The notes under the pieces: generated by a model
Databases searched by the model: none
Seen by the model: the letters and a program-made list of their open reading frames with translations, nothing else
What the model was told of the DNA's origin: nothing
Source: Prostheceraeus crozeri
Lineage: Eukaryota; Platyhelminthes; Polycladida; Euryleptidae
DNA length: 64,000 bases
Assembly: GCA_907163375.1 (NCBI GenBank)
Contig: CAJQUW010014296.1
Location: 124,001 to 188,000, forward strand
Direction: 5' to 3'
Shown here: positions 54,663-64,000 of the stretch, piece by piece
How positions within the stretch are numbered: the first letter of the stretch is position 1
Layout of the letters: each line of letters opens with the position of its first letter
Made by a program: the position numbers and the translations under genes

Positions 54663-55913
54663 ACATCTCGGTCAGAGGACACATCATCTCGGTCGGAGGA
54701 CAAATTGATCTCGGTCAGAGGACACATCATCTCGGTCAGAGGACACATGATCTCGGTCAGAGGACACATCATCTCGGTCAGAGGACACATCATCTCGGTC
54801 AGAGGAAAATTGATCTCGGTCAGTTGACAAATTGATCTCGGTCAGAGGACACATGATCTCGGTCAGAAGACAAATTGATCTCGGTCAGAGGACACATGAT
54901 CTCGGTCAGAGGACAAATTGATCTCGGTCAGAGGACACATGATCTCGGTCAGAGGACATATGATCTCGGTCAGAGGAAACATGATCTCGGTCAGAGGACA
55001 CATGATCTCGGTCAGAGGACACATGATCTCGGTCAGAGGACACATCATCTCGGTCAGAGGACACATCATCTCGGTCAGAGGAAAATTGATCTCGGTCAGT
55101 TGACAAATTGATCTCGGTCAGAGGACACATGATCTCGGTCAGAAGACAAATTGATCTCGGTCAGAGGACACATGATCTCGGTCAGAGGACAAATTGATCT
55201 CGGTCAGAGGACACATGATCTCGGTCAGAGGACATATGATCTCGGTCAGAGGAAACATGATCTCGGTCAGAGGACACATGATCTCGGTCAGAGGACACAT
55301 CATCTCGGTCAGAGGACACATCATCTCGGTCAGAGGAAAATTGATCTCGGTCAGTTGACAAATTGATCTCGGTCAGAGGACAAATTGATCTCGGTCAGAG
55401 GACACATGATCTCGGTCAGAAGACAAATTGATCTCGGTCAGAGGACACATGATCTCGGTCAGAAGACAAATTGATCTCGGTCAGAGGACACATCATCTCG
55501 GTCAGAGGACAAATTGATCTCGGTCAGAGGACACATCATCTCGGTCAGAGGACAAATTGATCTCGGTCAGAGGACACATGATCTCGGTCAGAAGACAAAT
55601 TGATCTCGGTCAGAGGACACATCATCTCGGTCAGAGGACAAATTGATCTCGGTCAGAGAACACATCATCTCGGTCAGAGGACAAATTGATCTCGGTCAGA
55701 GGACACATGATCTCGGTCAGAAGACAAATTGATCTCGGTCAGAGGACACATCATCTCGGTCAGAGGACAAATTGATCTCGGTCAGAGGACACATCATCTC
55801 GGTCAGAGGACACATGATCTCGGTCAGAAGACAAATTGATCTCGGTCAGAGGACACATGATCTCGGTCAGAAGACAAATTGATCTCGGTCAGAGGACACA
55901 TGATCTCGGTAGG
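54663..55913 (+). repeat. Minisatellite, about 59 units of about 21 bp, with higher-order structure
   Basis: The core ATCTCGGTCAGAGGACA is repeated about 59 times. Units end in one of a few variants (CACATG, CACATC, CAAATTG, AAAATTG), giving 20-22-bp periods. A block of about 276 bp starting near 54803 is repeated almost exactly from about 55080, and its beginning appears a third time near 55335, showing higher-order duplication. Open frames across the array on both strands are artefacts of the repeat. There are no unique spacers. Confidence 0.95.
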
Positions 55914-56144
55914 AGGACTTGCTACCTAATAGACTTATACTTATATGATGTTTGTACAATTTGAGCGGTATAAGGCTACATTACATGTTGATTGTTGGCT
56001 TGTCAATGTGCTATCTGCTCCAATTATAATTTCAATGAAAACTGGTGATTTGAAAATAACCACTGTATTTCCAGAACTCATAGAATATCCAAAACGAAAT
56101 TGCCAACGAAATTGGAATAGTACCTACAGTGGGCGCGCATTCAC

Positions 56145-57992
56145 TCATCGTTGATCAAAAAAGCTGAGAGCATTTATCAGACTGCTCTTTTCAAACTCAT
56201 AGCCTGAAGTAGCTCCAGGAATTGTGGAAACAGGCATAGGAAGAAGATGACAGTCTGTCTCCGGGACACCGGTGTCCAAATCGTCTACAGTGGGGAGAGT
56301 GTAGAAAGATCTTTTCGTGTCCAATGGTACACTGACATACCGAATCGCAAGAAGAGCACATGTAGGACCAGAATCAACAGAAATAATTTGTCCGATGTAA
56401 ACACGTCGATTGGACCGGCGACCAGATGCCGCGGCCAATGCTACGGCCACCCAATGGCCTGTGCTTGATTGAGTGATAGGCCTACATGGTGTGCTAGCTA
56501 CATCGTTAGTAGGAATATCATAAGGAGCATCGTCTAAAGTCCATACTTTTGGATCAAAACACTGACATGTCATATCCAGGGTACGAATGCATGTGCCACA
56601 TGGCATGCGTCTGTAGTACATTGGTCCATTACATACCGAAAACGTTATGCGTTTTCATAATTCCGGGAATCTTCGGCACCAAAGTTGAAATTTGGAGCCT
56701 CATGGAGTCAATTTCTTCCGTAGTCACCTGCAAGGAAACGATAAAAATAGATTTCTGTGAATTTTATTTAATTGCTTTTAGATCCGTATAGAAAAACTTT
56801 AAGCATAAGTTACAATTTGATGACCCATTTTTCAAAATGTATAATACAACGCAGTCACAAACATAAGACGTAAGGATCAAAGTCTACATTAAAACATGTT
56901 AGAAAACTTCTCGCTGACTCGAAGATGTTATCACAGTGTCTCTATACAAAACCCTTTACTTTACTTACTTCTTTCACCAAAATTTTTGAATCGTTTGATT
57001 CAAGCAGCTGCACGATATCTTTGCTGTTTTTTACATGATTCCCGGTCGAGACATGTTGATCAGCTGGACGCTTTATGGATGCCCCGATCCCATCTGGGGC
57101 TCCTTTCCCATGTCCCGCCTCCGAAAAAATCCATTCAAAATTTTCTATCTGTTGCACTTGACAAATGTGACGAAGAAGGAACATTGTCGTTCTGTTTCGA
57201 TACTGAGAAGTCGGGGAATCGGAAATAATGACAAGCTGAAACCGAAATTTGCCATCCTCATAATTAAATTAATTTTAATTTACAATATGGCAAGTTGTAA
57301 TTGCACACAAGACTAATTGCAGAAAGTATTTCGAAGCTTATAATTATGTTCGTATAATAAAATATCTATAATGTTTAAGAGATTGTTTATGCATGCACAT
57401 GTACGCCCCAACCTGGTGCAAATGGCCAGTAATGTAATCTATTAATTACATGAATGCCTATACAATGAAATGAAATGCGAAACCAATTTAGGTCACAATT
57501 CCTTATAGAGCTATGGGCCTACCCTGTCAGTCATTATACACAATAATAGGCATGTGCCCAGAGGTCTACCAGGACTTCAGCATAGGTCTTCTCAAAATTT
57601 CGTGCCACGAAGCTCTGTTTATCTTCGAAAATTTGTAGATATTTTTCAATTCCTCAAGAATGCTGAGGAGATGAGCTGCCACACTTTCGCTTGTTTTTCG
57701 ATAATCGTCCGAAATTGTGGAGAACGATTGTTTAAAGTGATCCCCATAAGCCATTCCTTGATGGATAACAATTTGAGGTGAGTGCCCGAAGTGAGCAGAT
57801 TGGACTTCTATTCCATACTTTTAAAGTATAATTTTCGGAAAAATCGATGTGCAAGACCATCAATCCTGTCTCAAGAGTATTCATCAAATGCGTGATGGCT
57901 TTATAAATTTGCTTTACCCGAAAAGTATGAGCTGAAAATTGCTCCGATTCATGTAAATAAATTCTCGTCAATTCCGCTACACTTTCAAGTTT
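56145..57992 (-). pseudogene. Decayed gene of the common invertebrate 'DFSENY' family
   Basis: There are three minus-strand exons. Exon 57992 to about 57560 (acceptor TTCTTTTAG) carries FSAHTFRVKQ, HIDFSENYT, then after a one-base shift VQSAHFGHSPQIVIHQG. Exon 57235-56969 (acceptor GGTTTCAG, donor GAA|GTAAGT, phase 0-0) carries SDSPTSQYRN, GHGKGAPDGIGASIKR. Last exon 56727-56145 (acceptor CCTTGCAG) carries TTEEIDSMRLQI, then after another one-base shift CNGPMYYRRM, DMTCQCFDP, a GQIISVDSG beta-barrel-like region and a stop. I know this set (DFSENY, SDSPTSQYRN, GHGK..DGIG..KR) from a very abundant, unnamed family in invertebrates and fish, probably derived from a mobile element. Two shifts suggest a pseudogene, or assembly errors. 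Confidence 0.65.
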
Positions 57993-58169
57993 CTAAAAGA
58001 AAGGAATGCATGTTTATTAATATTCCAAAGCAACATAATTTTAAAAATTGTACCTCAACCAATTTTGTTGTAATATGATCGCCATCATCCGATCGCTCCC
58101 AGCGACAGAATTTGACAATGTCGGCGGTTACACCCTAGTCGCCCGTCCATGGATAATTATGGATGATTT

Positions 58170-58260
58170 CATGCATGTATCAGAAATCAATCATGCATGG
58201 GGATGCATGATTCATGCATGGGAATGCATGATTCATGCATTCCCATGCATGAATATTATC
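58170..58260. repeat. ATGCATG palindrome cluster
   Basis: Within about 85 bp the word ATGCATG occurs about eight times, partly as GGGATGCATGATTCATGCAT and its inverse, so the strand can fold on itself in several registers. It lies between decayed exons. It looks like local palindrome expansion. Confidence 0.6.
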
Positions 58261-58276
58261 CATTATCCATTAAGTA

Positions 58277-58560
58277 TCAATGATTTATCAATGTGACATT
58301 TGATGTTGCTAAAAAAATCATGCATGATTTTACGATGCACTTGATGAAGTTGACCATGGTCCCCAGGAAGGTGGAGTGCGCTTTTAAACAGCACGATCGA
58401 TACAGAATTGAATTCTCCAACTGAGTGTGGAATAGACCAGTTCGTGTTAGAAATATGCAATGATTCATTGCACTTGCCGACTGGGGTGCTCGTAATCACA
58501 AATGGGTTCTTCACATATATTTCTATTCAATTCATTTCTGGATCGATCATGCGGTTCAAA
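58277..58560 (-). CDS. Possible host exon, weakly supported
   Basis: A minus-strand frame encodes a well-composed stretch: NPFVITSTPVGKCNESLH, then NTNWSIPHSVGEFNSVSIV and KSALHLPGDHGQLHQVHRK. An acceptor-like ATGTGAAG precedes it near 58514. The exon end is unclear because the frame runs into the ATGCATG cluster. No family was recognised. Confidence 0.25.
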
Positions 58561-58585
58561 AAATGAATTTCACCAACCTGACGCG

Positions 58586-58983
58586 CCATTACGTTTTCAT
58601 CAATTGCATGGTAAATCATATCTGATTTGCATGCTAGAACTACCTGAAATTCACATATTAAGGAAATAATACATAGCTCATTATGGTATGAATAGATTTT
58701 ATCTATAGCCTAACAAAAAACAATTAATCAGTGTAAACATGGAGGCTACAAAACATAACGAAAAAAGTTCACTTCATATAACAAACTTGTTCGCTAGTCT
58801 TTCTCTTTACAAACATTGAGATTCTTCTGAAATTGGATAATAAAAGCTAAATTAAGTTGCATAAAAGAAAAACAGAACAAACCTTCAAAAGAGTCAATTC
58901 AAAAAATTAAAATTGAATTGTTTTACATACTTTTATCCCAGGCACAGCTGCAGCAGCCAATTCAAAGTTCTGGGGTTTACTCT
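58586..58983 (-). CDS. Two short exon candidates of an unidentified host gene
   Basis: One exon (about 58979-58932, donor AAAA|GTATGT) encodes KPQNFELAAAAVPGIK. The next (about 58645-58580, acceptor AATTTCAG, donor CAG|GTTGGT) encodes VVLACKSDMIYHAIDENVMARQ-like sequence that continues the frame in phase 0. Both have good composition and borders, but the gene is unknown. They could belong with the exon candidates at 59.5-60.6 kb or with the decayed gene downstream. Confidence 0.3.
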
Positions 58984-59490
58984 AACAAAATTTATAACTT
59001 AATTAAAAACAGAATTAAATTCTGTAGCCAACAGAAAAATTACATCTAATTCGCCTTTAAGAGTCCTGTTAGCTGGCCTCTAGGATTCTATGAACTGGAA
59101 TAACACACGGAAATGATAGATACGCTAAGACACATGCGTGTATTATGAAGTTGATATAATCTCACTGTATAATCCATGCTATACTGGGTCTAATATATAT
59201 GAAATGCAATACATTCATAGACGAAAAATTCACGAAGCATTCACGATAATCATGGTGACATAACGTTAGGACATTGCAAGACTTGAAAAATGCATATACA
59301 CGATTGATGTAATGATTATCAGTAAGTCATCGGTATAATTTGGCATCATAAACAGCCACTGACACTTCAAGGGGCCATATATGTATAGTGATAAAACGGT
59401 AACCACGTTTGATGTCGAAGATTCTGACACACAAGTATGACATGCATAAACTCAATGGATTCCAAAAACACAAAGATTATTTCGCAGTAT

Positions 59491-59644
59491 TCATCCCATA
59501 CAATTCGCACGAAATATTGAAAGATCAACCATAATCAATCCAATTGCACACACTGACGCAGTGATCAGCAGCGAGTACCGAAAGTTAATAGAGGACAAAG
59601 GAAGTAAAGCATCAAATGTGGAGATCACCACGAGCATTAACCAC
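59491..59644 (-). CDS. Candidate last exon of a membrane protein
   Basis: The acceptor TTTGTTTCGTTGCAG at 59645 opens a phase-1 frame of 50 codons to a TGA at 59491. It contains two hydrophobic segments, WLMLVVISTFDALLPL and YSLLITASVCAIGLIMV, joined by a short polar loop, then a short tail. Two closely spaced membrane helices in an exon are hard to get by chance, but there is no family match. Confidence 0.35.
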
Positions 59645-60485
59645 CTGCAACGAAACAAAAATTACAAGTATGTTATTTTAAAACCATTGTAGGGGCTGTT
59701 TGCAATTGACGTCAAATAGGAGGGGGAGGGGCTTACTCAAAATTGACATTTGATGTTTGACTTTTACTGATTAAGTCACCTTTTATGAATACATGATAGC
59801 AACTGTATACCAGATTTTCCAAAAATTCACACTTGTCTCTTTCAAATTTCGGGACACGCGCGGATCATTAGACAGATTCTTTATTGATTTAAGATGACCA
59901 AATTGTAGCTGAATAGAATATCATTTTCAAATAATCATTAAATTGTTCCGCATAAAAAGCCTACTGTTTTAAAAAATCGAAAATAGCCGATGCTGTCTGA
60001 GTTGAAAATATATTCTCAAATTTTCGTCGTCCCCTGACGCGGTCTGAAACAGACAAAAGTTTGGGAATATATTTTCAACAGCATCGGCAATTTTCGATTA
60101 CTTAAAGTGATCATTTATTTCCATTCTTATTTCTAGTTCATTATGTAATCACGTGTTTTATATCTATCAATATTCGATAAACTCCTTTTATATCATCTAC
60201 ATCGTACACTAAATGATGAAAGTCATGTAACGACTTAGAATTTCTGAGCTGCAGAGAAAAGAGAATGACCTAATCCCATTTTCAAACAGCCACAAATTTT
60301 GAAAATGATTCCTCTTTTAAAATACATACTTTAATATACAAGTAGAGAATGAGCTGCCTAACTCAGAAGCACCAATTATGACTTTCAATGAAATTGGAAG
60401 AACATGTGTATCCGGGAAAACGACCACCTTCAACGTCAATCCACACAAAAATGCCTGTTAAATGATCATAATAATTGCAACTTAC

Positions 60486-60576
60486 CAGGAATAACGAGAC
60501 CACTTTAAATGAGCTGCAGAAAAGCCCGAAACATCCCATGCAATTGAGAGAATCCGTGTAATGGGAAAACAACCAT
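60486..60576 (-). CDS. Candidate internal exon, Cys-rich and hydrophobic
   Basis: It is 91 bp long, bounded by an acceptor (TTCTTTGTAG) and a consensus donor (CCTG|GTAAGT). It encodes WLFSHYTDSLNCMGCFGLF and then a hydrophobic stretch. A weakly similar sequence lies about 90 bp downstream on the same strand (GTCGTTTTCCC...TACAC), hinting at a duplicated exon. The orientation matches the candidate membrane exon at 59491-59644. Confidence 0.25.
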
Positions 60577-60710
60577 CTACAAAGAAGGGATTAAGTACAG
60601 ACTGATAAACATAATAGTTTTACATTTACAGAACAACTATTACACAATTAAATCAAAAATTCCAATGAAAAAAATACATGCACTTAAGTTTTTCACTTTT
60701 ATCTATAGAT

Positions 60711-63404
60711 CAGTGGTCGGGCCAGAGATTTTTCCATTTTTTTTTCGCAGCTCTACAAAATTTTCGCAGGCCTACTAATACCAGCAAATTATAGTATCAT
60801 ATTTCATGATTATGAAGAGTAAAACACCGCTCTTATCAAAACTTGACCAATGCCCAATATCTGTCGGGACAAACTGATTTTTCAAAATGTCTTGCACAAT
60901 CTCCGCAAATAAGTGCTTTCTTGTAATAAGCCAGATTTTTCGAAAGTAAAATACGTTTCGTCAGTGATGACTCACAAAAGATTTTTCGCAAATATCTGAT
61001 TTCAGAAACTTGCTACTACTGCCATCTACTCTTTCTTAGGAGCCATTTTGTTAATACTTAACTACCTAAATTATAAAAAATAAATAGATAAATGAACGTT
61101 GTTCATACTCGGAAGCACATTAGGCACGGAGCCTTTCTTCCATGTGGCCGAGTTGTCATTTACCACTTTCATTCTTTTCCGTGCTGAGTGTTTAGCAAGA
61201 ATGCAGAGTGTACCTATTTTAAAAGTCTTAGGTTTGACCAGACCAAGATTTGAACCAAGGTCTCCCGGACTCATAGCGAACACTCTACCACAAGGCCACA
61301 GCGCCGGTTCCTAAAGATAAACTGGCATTTTGTTACCGAATCCATCTTATCAGCTAGTACACACATGTGCATGTAGCAAATATAGTCAAAAGTCACTAAC
61401 CTTACAACTAAACCACCAACAAAAATTTTACAACAAAAATTCTTGTTATTACATGTCATTTAAGACATGATCCGTTCCAGTTGATAACAGGCGCTGACAG
61501 GAAGGTCACAACAAAAGGAGATAAACCAATCAGCAATTGACAGAAAGCAGAAGTTTTCATCAAAAGAAAACAAGTAATAATTACGGATCGAAAGAGAAAA
61601 AGTGGATGATGCAGAAATTCAGCGGTGTGGAAATCTTGACTTGTAAAGATGCAACAATCATATACATGAAAACATTGAGCATGATGTCTCTGAGTATGAT
61701 CAAGTATGATGTTCTCTTTCCATTGACTCCTCCTGCTCCTCACGCTGCTGTCTTGCTTGGTTTTCCATTAATATTGCACTGATATTTCCCATCAATTCTC
61801 TCTGTCTCGGAATGCATCGAGCTTGAGGGTATAGGTCCACCCCAAATTTCCCGGCACCTGGAGGAACTGAAGTCGATCAGTGGCGGCGACTGCACAAGCA
61901 ACAAAATTTTTGCATCTGTTTGCAGGAAATTGCAGGAATAATTGGTAGTCGCATTAATCTGATGATCACATTATTTCTGCAACAGACGAAGGTCTTAGAC
62001 CGAAAACTTGTGTGCCAATGAATCTAATTCGAGCAAAACAAAATGTGCTTTCCTGCAGTATTATCAACTCCGGCTCAATAGTTCTACAGCATATTAATGC
62101 TTTCCATTCCCTCGTGTGTTTCTTTTTTGTCCGATGTCTCTATCTTTTATCTCTTAGTGCTCTGAAGCATCGAATTTATTGTCACAAAATTATTTTCCTT
62201 TTTTTGCTGTAACTGTTTTCCACTTTTTTTGATGGTGATCTGTCCTCTTGTTCTTTAAAACAAGCCTTGGAATGCCGCTTGGCCAACGACACTTTTTACG
62301 AAGACTGTCTGTGGTTGGCAACGTGTGGCAGAACCATAGAAATTGACAACAATAAACAGACAACTAAAAAGATAAAATTGCTAACTTCAGATAAACAGTT
62401 TATTTCTATGGGCAGAACTGATTGTCGGCAGCTAGGTCAACGCTCACACACTGTTGATCAAAAATAGATGTCTCGAGATTCGGACATTTCATTTTTATGG
62501 ACTTTGCATCATTTAAGAGAAAATTCCATAACAGTCTATTTTCCAGGGTCAGCTATGAAATTTTCTGCCTATCTGGTATAAAATGGGGTACATTTTTTGC
62601 AGCATCCACGTCTTTAGAATGCGCGTTCAAATTTTCTGAATGGAAGGTAAGAACCGTTTGTAAGATGAGAGTACATTCATTTAACATCACTCATCGCTTG
62701 ATTTGATCTTTTCGGGTGATCTTAAAAACCACCAGCTGTTCGAGGATATTTTGGACAACTTAATGGCAATGCAACTGATAACACAAGGCTAGACATTGTG
62801 TTTTCTGCATCCATGCATCGTTAGCTGAATATCAAAAATATGAGTAAATCGTATAGGAAGTGTGGAGCGCTTCAAATGACTCCAGTTGCGTTCAGAATTT
62901 CAGGCATCGAGCGAGTGTACAAAATGAATTTCAATGCATATATCCGACAACAATACTCATATTAATTTGAATTTTATTTGTTTTGTCTATACATCAATTG
63001 AAAAATTATTTGAAATCAAGTCGGTTATCATTCTTCTATAGAACTATCGGCAACTTCTTAAACATGGCTTTGACAGCTTCGTATGCGGTTACAACATCCA
63101 CAGTAACTCAGTAGATGCTCGGAACTACTGCTGCAATTCTTTTATTTTACTGAACCTGTTACAAGATGTAAGACGCTGTGAATAATATGAATGAAGCTTT
63201 AACTAAATGATAACGTAATGAATAACATGCTAATTAGTTGTTATTAGTTTGCCTTTTCCATCCTGTAGACCAGTGTTTATTCTATAAGACAACATAGGTT
63301 CATTTAAATGTAAGAATTACAAGGTTCAATTTTTCGCAGGACCAAGTCAATTTTTTTCCCAGCGAGTTCATTTTTTAAACATTTTCGCAGATGGCCGACC
63401 ACTG
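60711..63404. mobile_element. hAT-family DNA transposon, non-autonomous, with perfect 8-bp duplication
   Basis: The ends CAGTGGTCGGGCCA (left) and CAGTGGTCGGCCA (right, read inward) are hAT-type terminal repeats. They are flanked by CTATAGAT on both sides (60703-60710 and 63405-63412), an exact 8-bp target duplication. Just inside both ends is a TTTTTCGCAG word on opposite strands. The 2694-bp interior has no recognisable transposase on either strand, only short frames, and holds a SINE at 61075-61312. It is either a non-autonomous element that has captured DNA or an old copy whose transposase has decayed. Confidence 0.8.
61075..61312 (-). mobile_element. tRNA-derived SINE
   Basis: Read on the minus strand it starts near 61312 with GGCGCTGTGGCCTTGTGGTA (A-box, about 61280-61303) and continues to GGTTCAAATC (B-box, 61247-61256), the internal RNA polymerase III promoter of a tRNA. 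A tRNA-unrelated body follows with an AGGCTCCGTGCC segment, ending in an A/T-rich tail near 61075. No clear target duplication was seen. It is inserted in the hAT element, so it is younger than that insertion unless it was carried along. Confidence 0.75.
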
Positions 63405-63412
63405 CTATAGAT

Positions 63413-64000
63413 CTGCCATTTAATATTACGTGCAATTATATACAGATTTAGATAGTTCTATATATAACGAAATTATCAACCGACCTTTTGATATGGCATA
63501 TTTGAATTAGTTAGCATTGATCAGTTAACCGGGCTGTTCAAGGTCAATGACATACGGTAGTCTAGTCATGTCAAGTTTTGATAATGCCATGAATTTGGAA
63601 TACATGCACATGTACTCGCTACGCAAATATATTTTGGTTTGATCAGTCTGAAATTGACAGATATTCTCATCTGGTACAGAAAGAAGGCACAAATATAAAA
63701 AGAAGAACTAGGCCTACATGTAAATAATATCAGGATTTCTGTTGAAAACTGTAAAACATACGTGTGTATTTAACGAAAATCAGAAAACAATTAAAAAAAT
63801 AAATCTACTAGTGCAAAAAGTCTAAACATAGCAACTCCTTAATTACATCTCTACACAAATTTGCATCATCTTCTTACTTAATATGGGCCTATAAAAGCAA
63901 TGAGTAGGCTTTTGAACAAGACGGCCCCAATCATTACAACAATCCTTCACTCGTTCACAATCAAGTCAATGTCATCATCTAAAGAGCTAAGTGAACTGTT
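63413..64000. other. No gene seen
   Basis: This is AT-rich host sequence with two TAGGCCTA-like words. No supported exon or repeat was found. Confidence 0.4.

Noticed and set aside
54663-55913. CRISPR-like array or repetitive protein gene (frames on both strands)
   Set aside because: The units are contiguous with no unique spacers, and the open frames on both strands follow from the 21-bp period. It is a minisatellite.
61247-61303. Functional tRNA gene
   Set aside because: A- and B-boxes are present, but the cloverleaf is poor and a tRNA-unrelated body follows, so it is a SINE.
61099-61314. 71-codon plus-strand gene
   Set aside because: It is the antisense of the tRNA-derived SINE.

Overview
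The window is metazoan nuclear DNA, AT-rich and intron-bearing, most likely from a marine invertebrate. The evidence is host exons with GT-AG borders and conserved phase, a thrombospondin type-1 exon, a CR1/L2-type LINE tail, a tRNA-derived SINE, and the word TAGGCCTA scattered through the host part (for example near 22840, 24900, 39266, 41550, 42700, 51890). I associate that word with echinoderm and hemichordate genomes, but the phylum is not settled by what is visible here.

Positions 1-20010 are a very AT-rich block: a broken Polinton/Maverick (adintovirus-like) fossil that runs off the left edge. Its recognisable parts, mostly on the minus strand, are a fibre-like protein, a capsid-type protein, a small Ala/Gly-rich protein, coiled-coil proteins, a protein-primed family B DNA polymerase interrupted by an intein, an FtsK/HerA-type packaging ATPase, a minor-capsid (penton-like) protein and a membrane protein. 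No integrase or protease was seen. About 6.3 kb of this block (1-6330) occurs again, nearly identical, at 7737-14067, so the block holds a 7.74-kb tandem duplication. Both copies carry the same inserted P-element-like DNA transposon (891-3871 and 8627-11608) encoding a THAP-domain transposase. The insertion therefore predates the duplication. The first transposase copy is open for 869 codons and the second has a one-base insertion near its end.

From 20 kb onward the DNA is ordinary host sequence loaded with DNA transposons. The best is a 3.57-kb element at 25707-29279 with 353/354-bp inverted repeats, CACGGTG ends, a 4-bp target duplication (GGCT) and an intact 653-codon transposase whose N-terminal zinc-rich region recalls the RAG1 N-terminal region (Chapaev / N-RAG-TP type). 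A smaller relative with the same ends and its own 4-bp duplication (GGTC) lies at 50921-52086. A hAT element with a perfect 8-bp duplication (CTATAGAT) spans 60711-63404 and carries a SINE. There are also piggyBac-like TTAA elements, several MITE-like inverted-repeat elements, a 218-bp palindrome and a 1.25-kb minisatellite of about 59 units at 54663-55913.

Supported host genes are few. A plus-strand gene with a coiled-coil tail has exons at 29951-33585, and its upstream exon may be split by the Chapaev-like insertion. A minus-strand secreted-protein gene has exon 1 at 47042-47525, and a thrombospondin type-1 exon at 40417-40560 plus a last exon at 39985-40190 have matching phase. A minus-strand reading frame at 36994-37725 has one in-frame TGA. 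A decayed copy of a common invertebrate 'DFSENY' family lies at 56145-57992. A few short minus-strand exon candidates occur at 58.5-60.6 kb.
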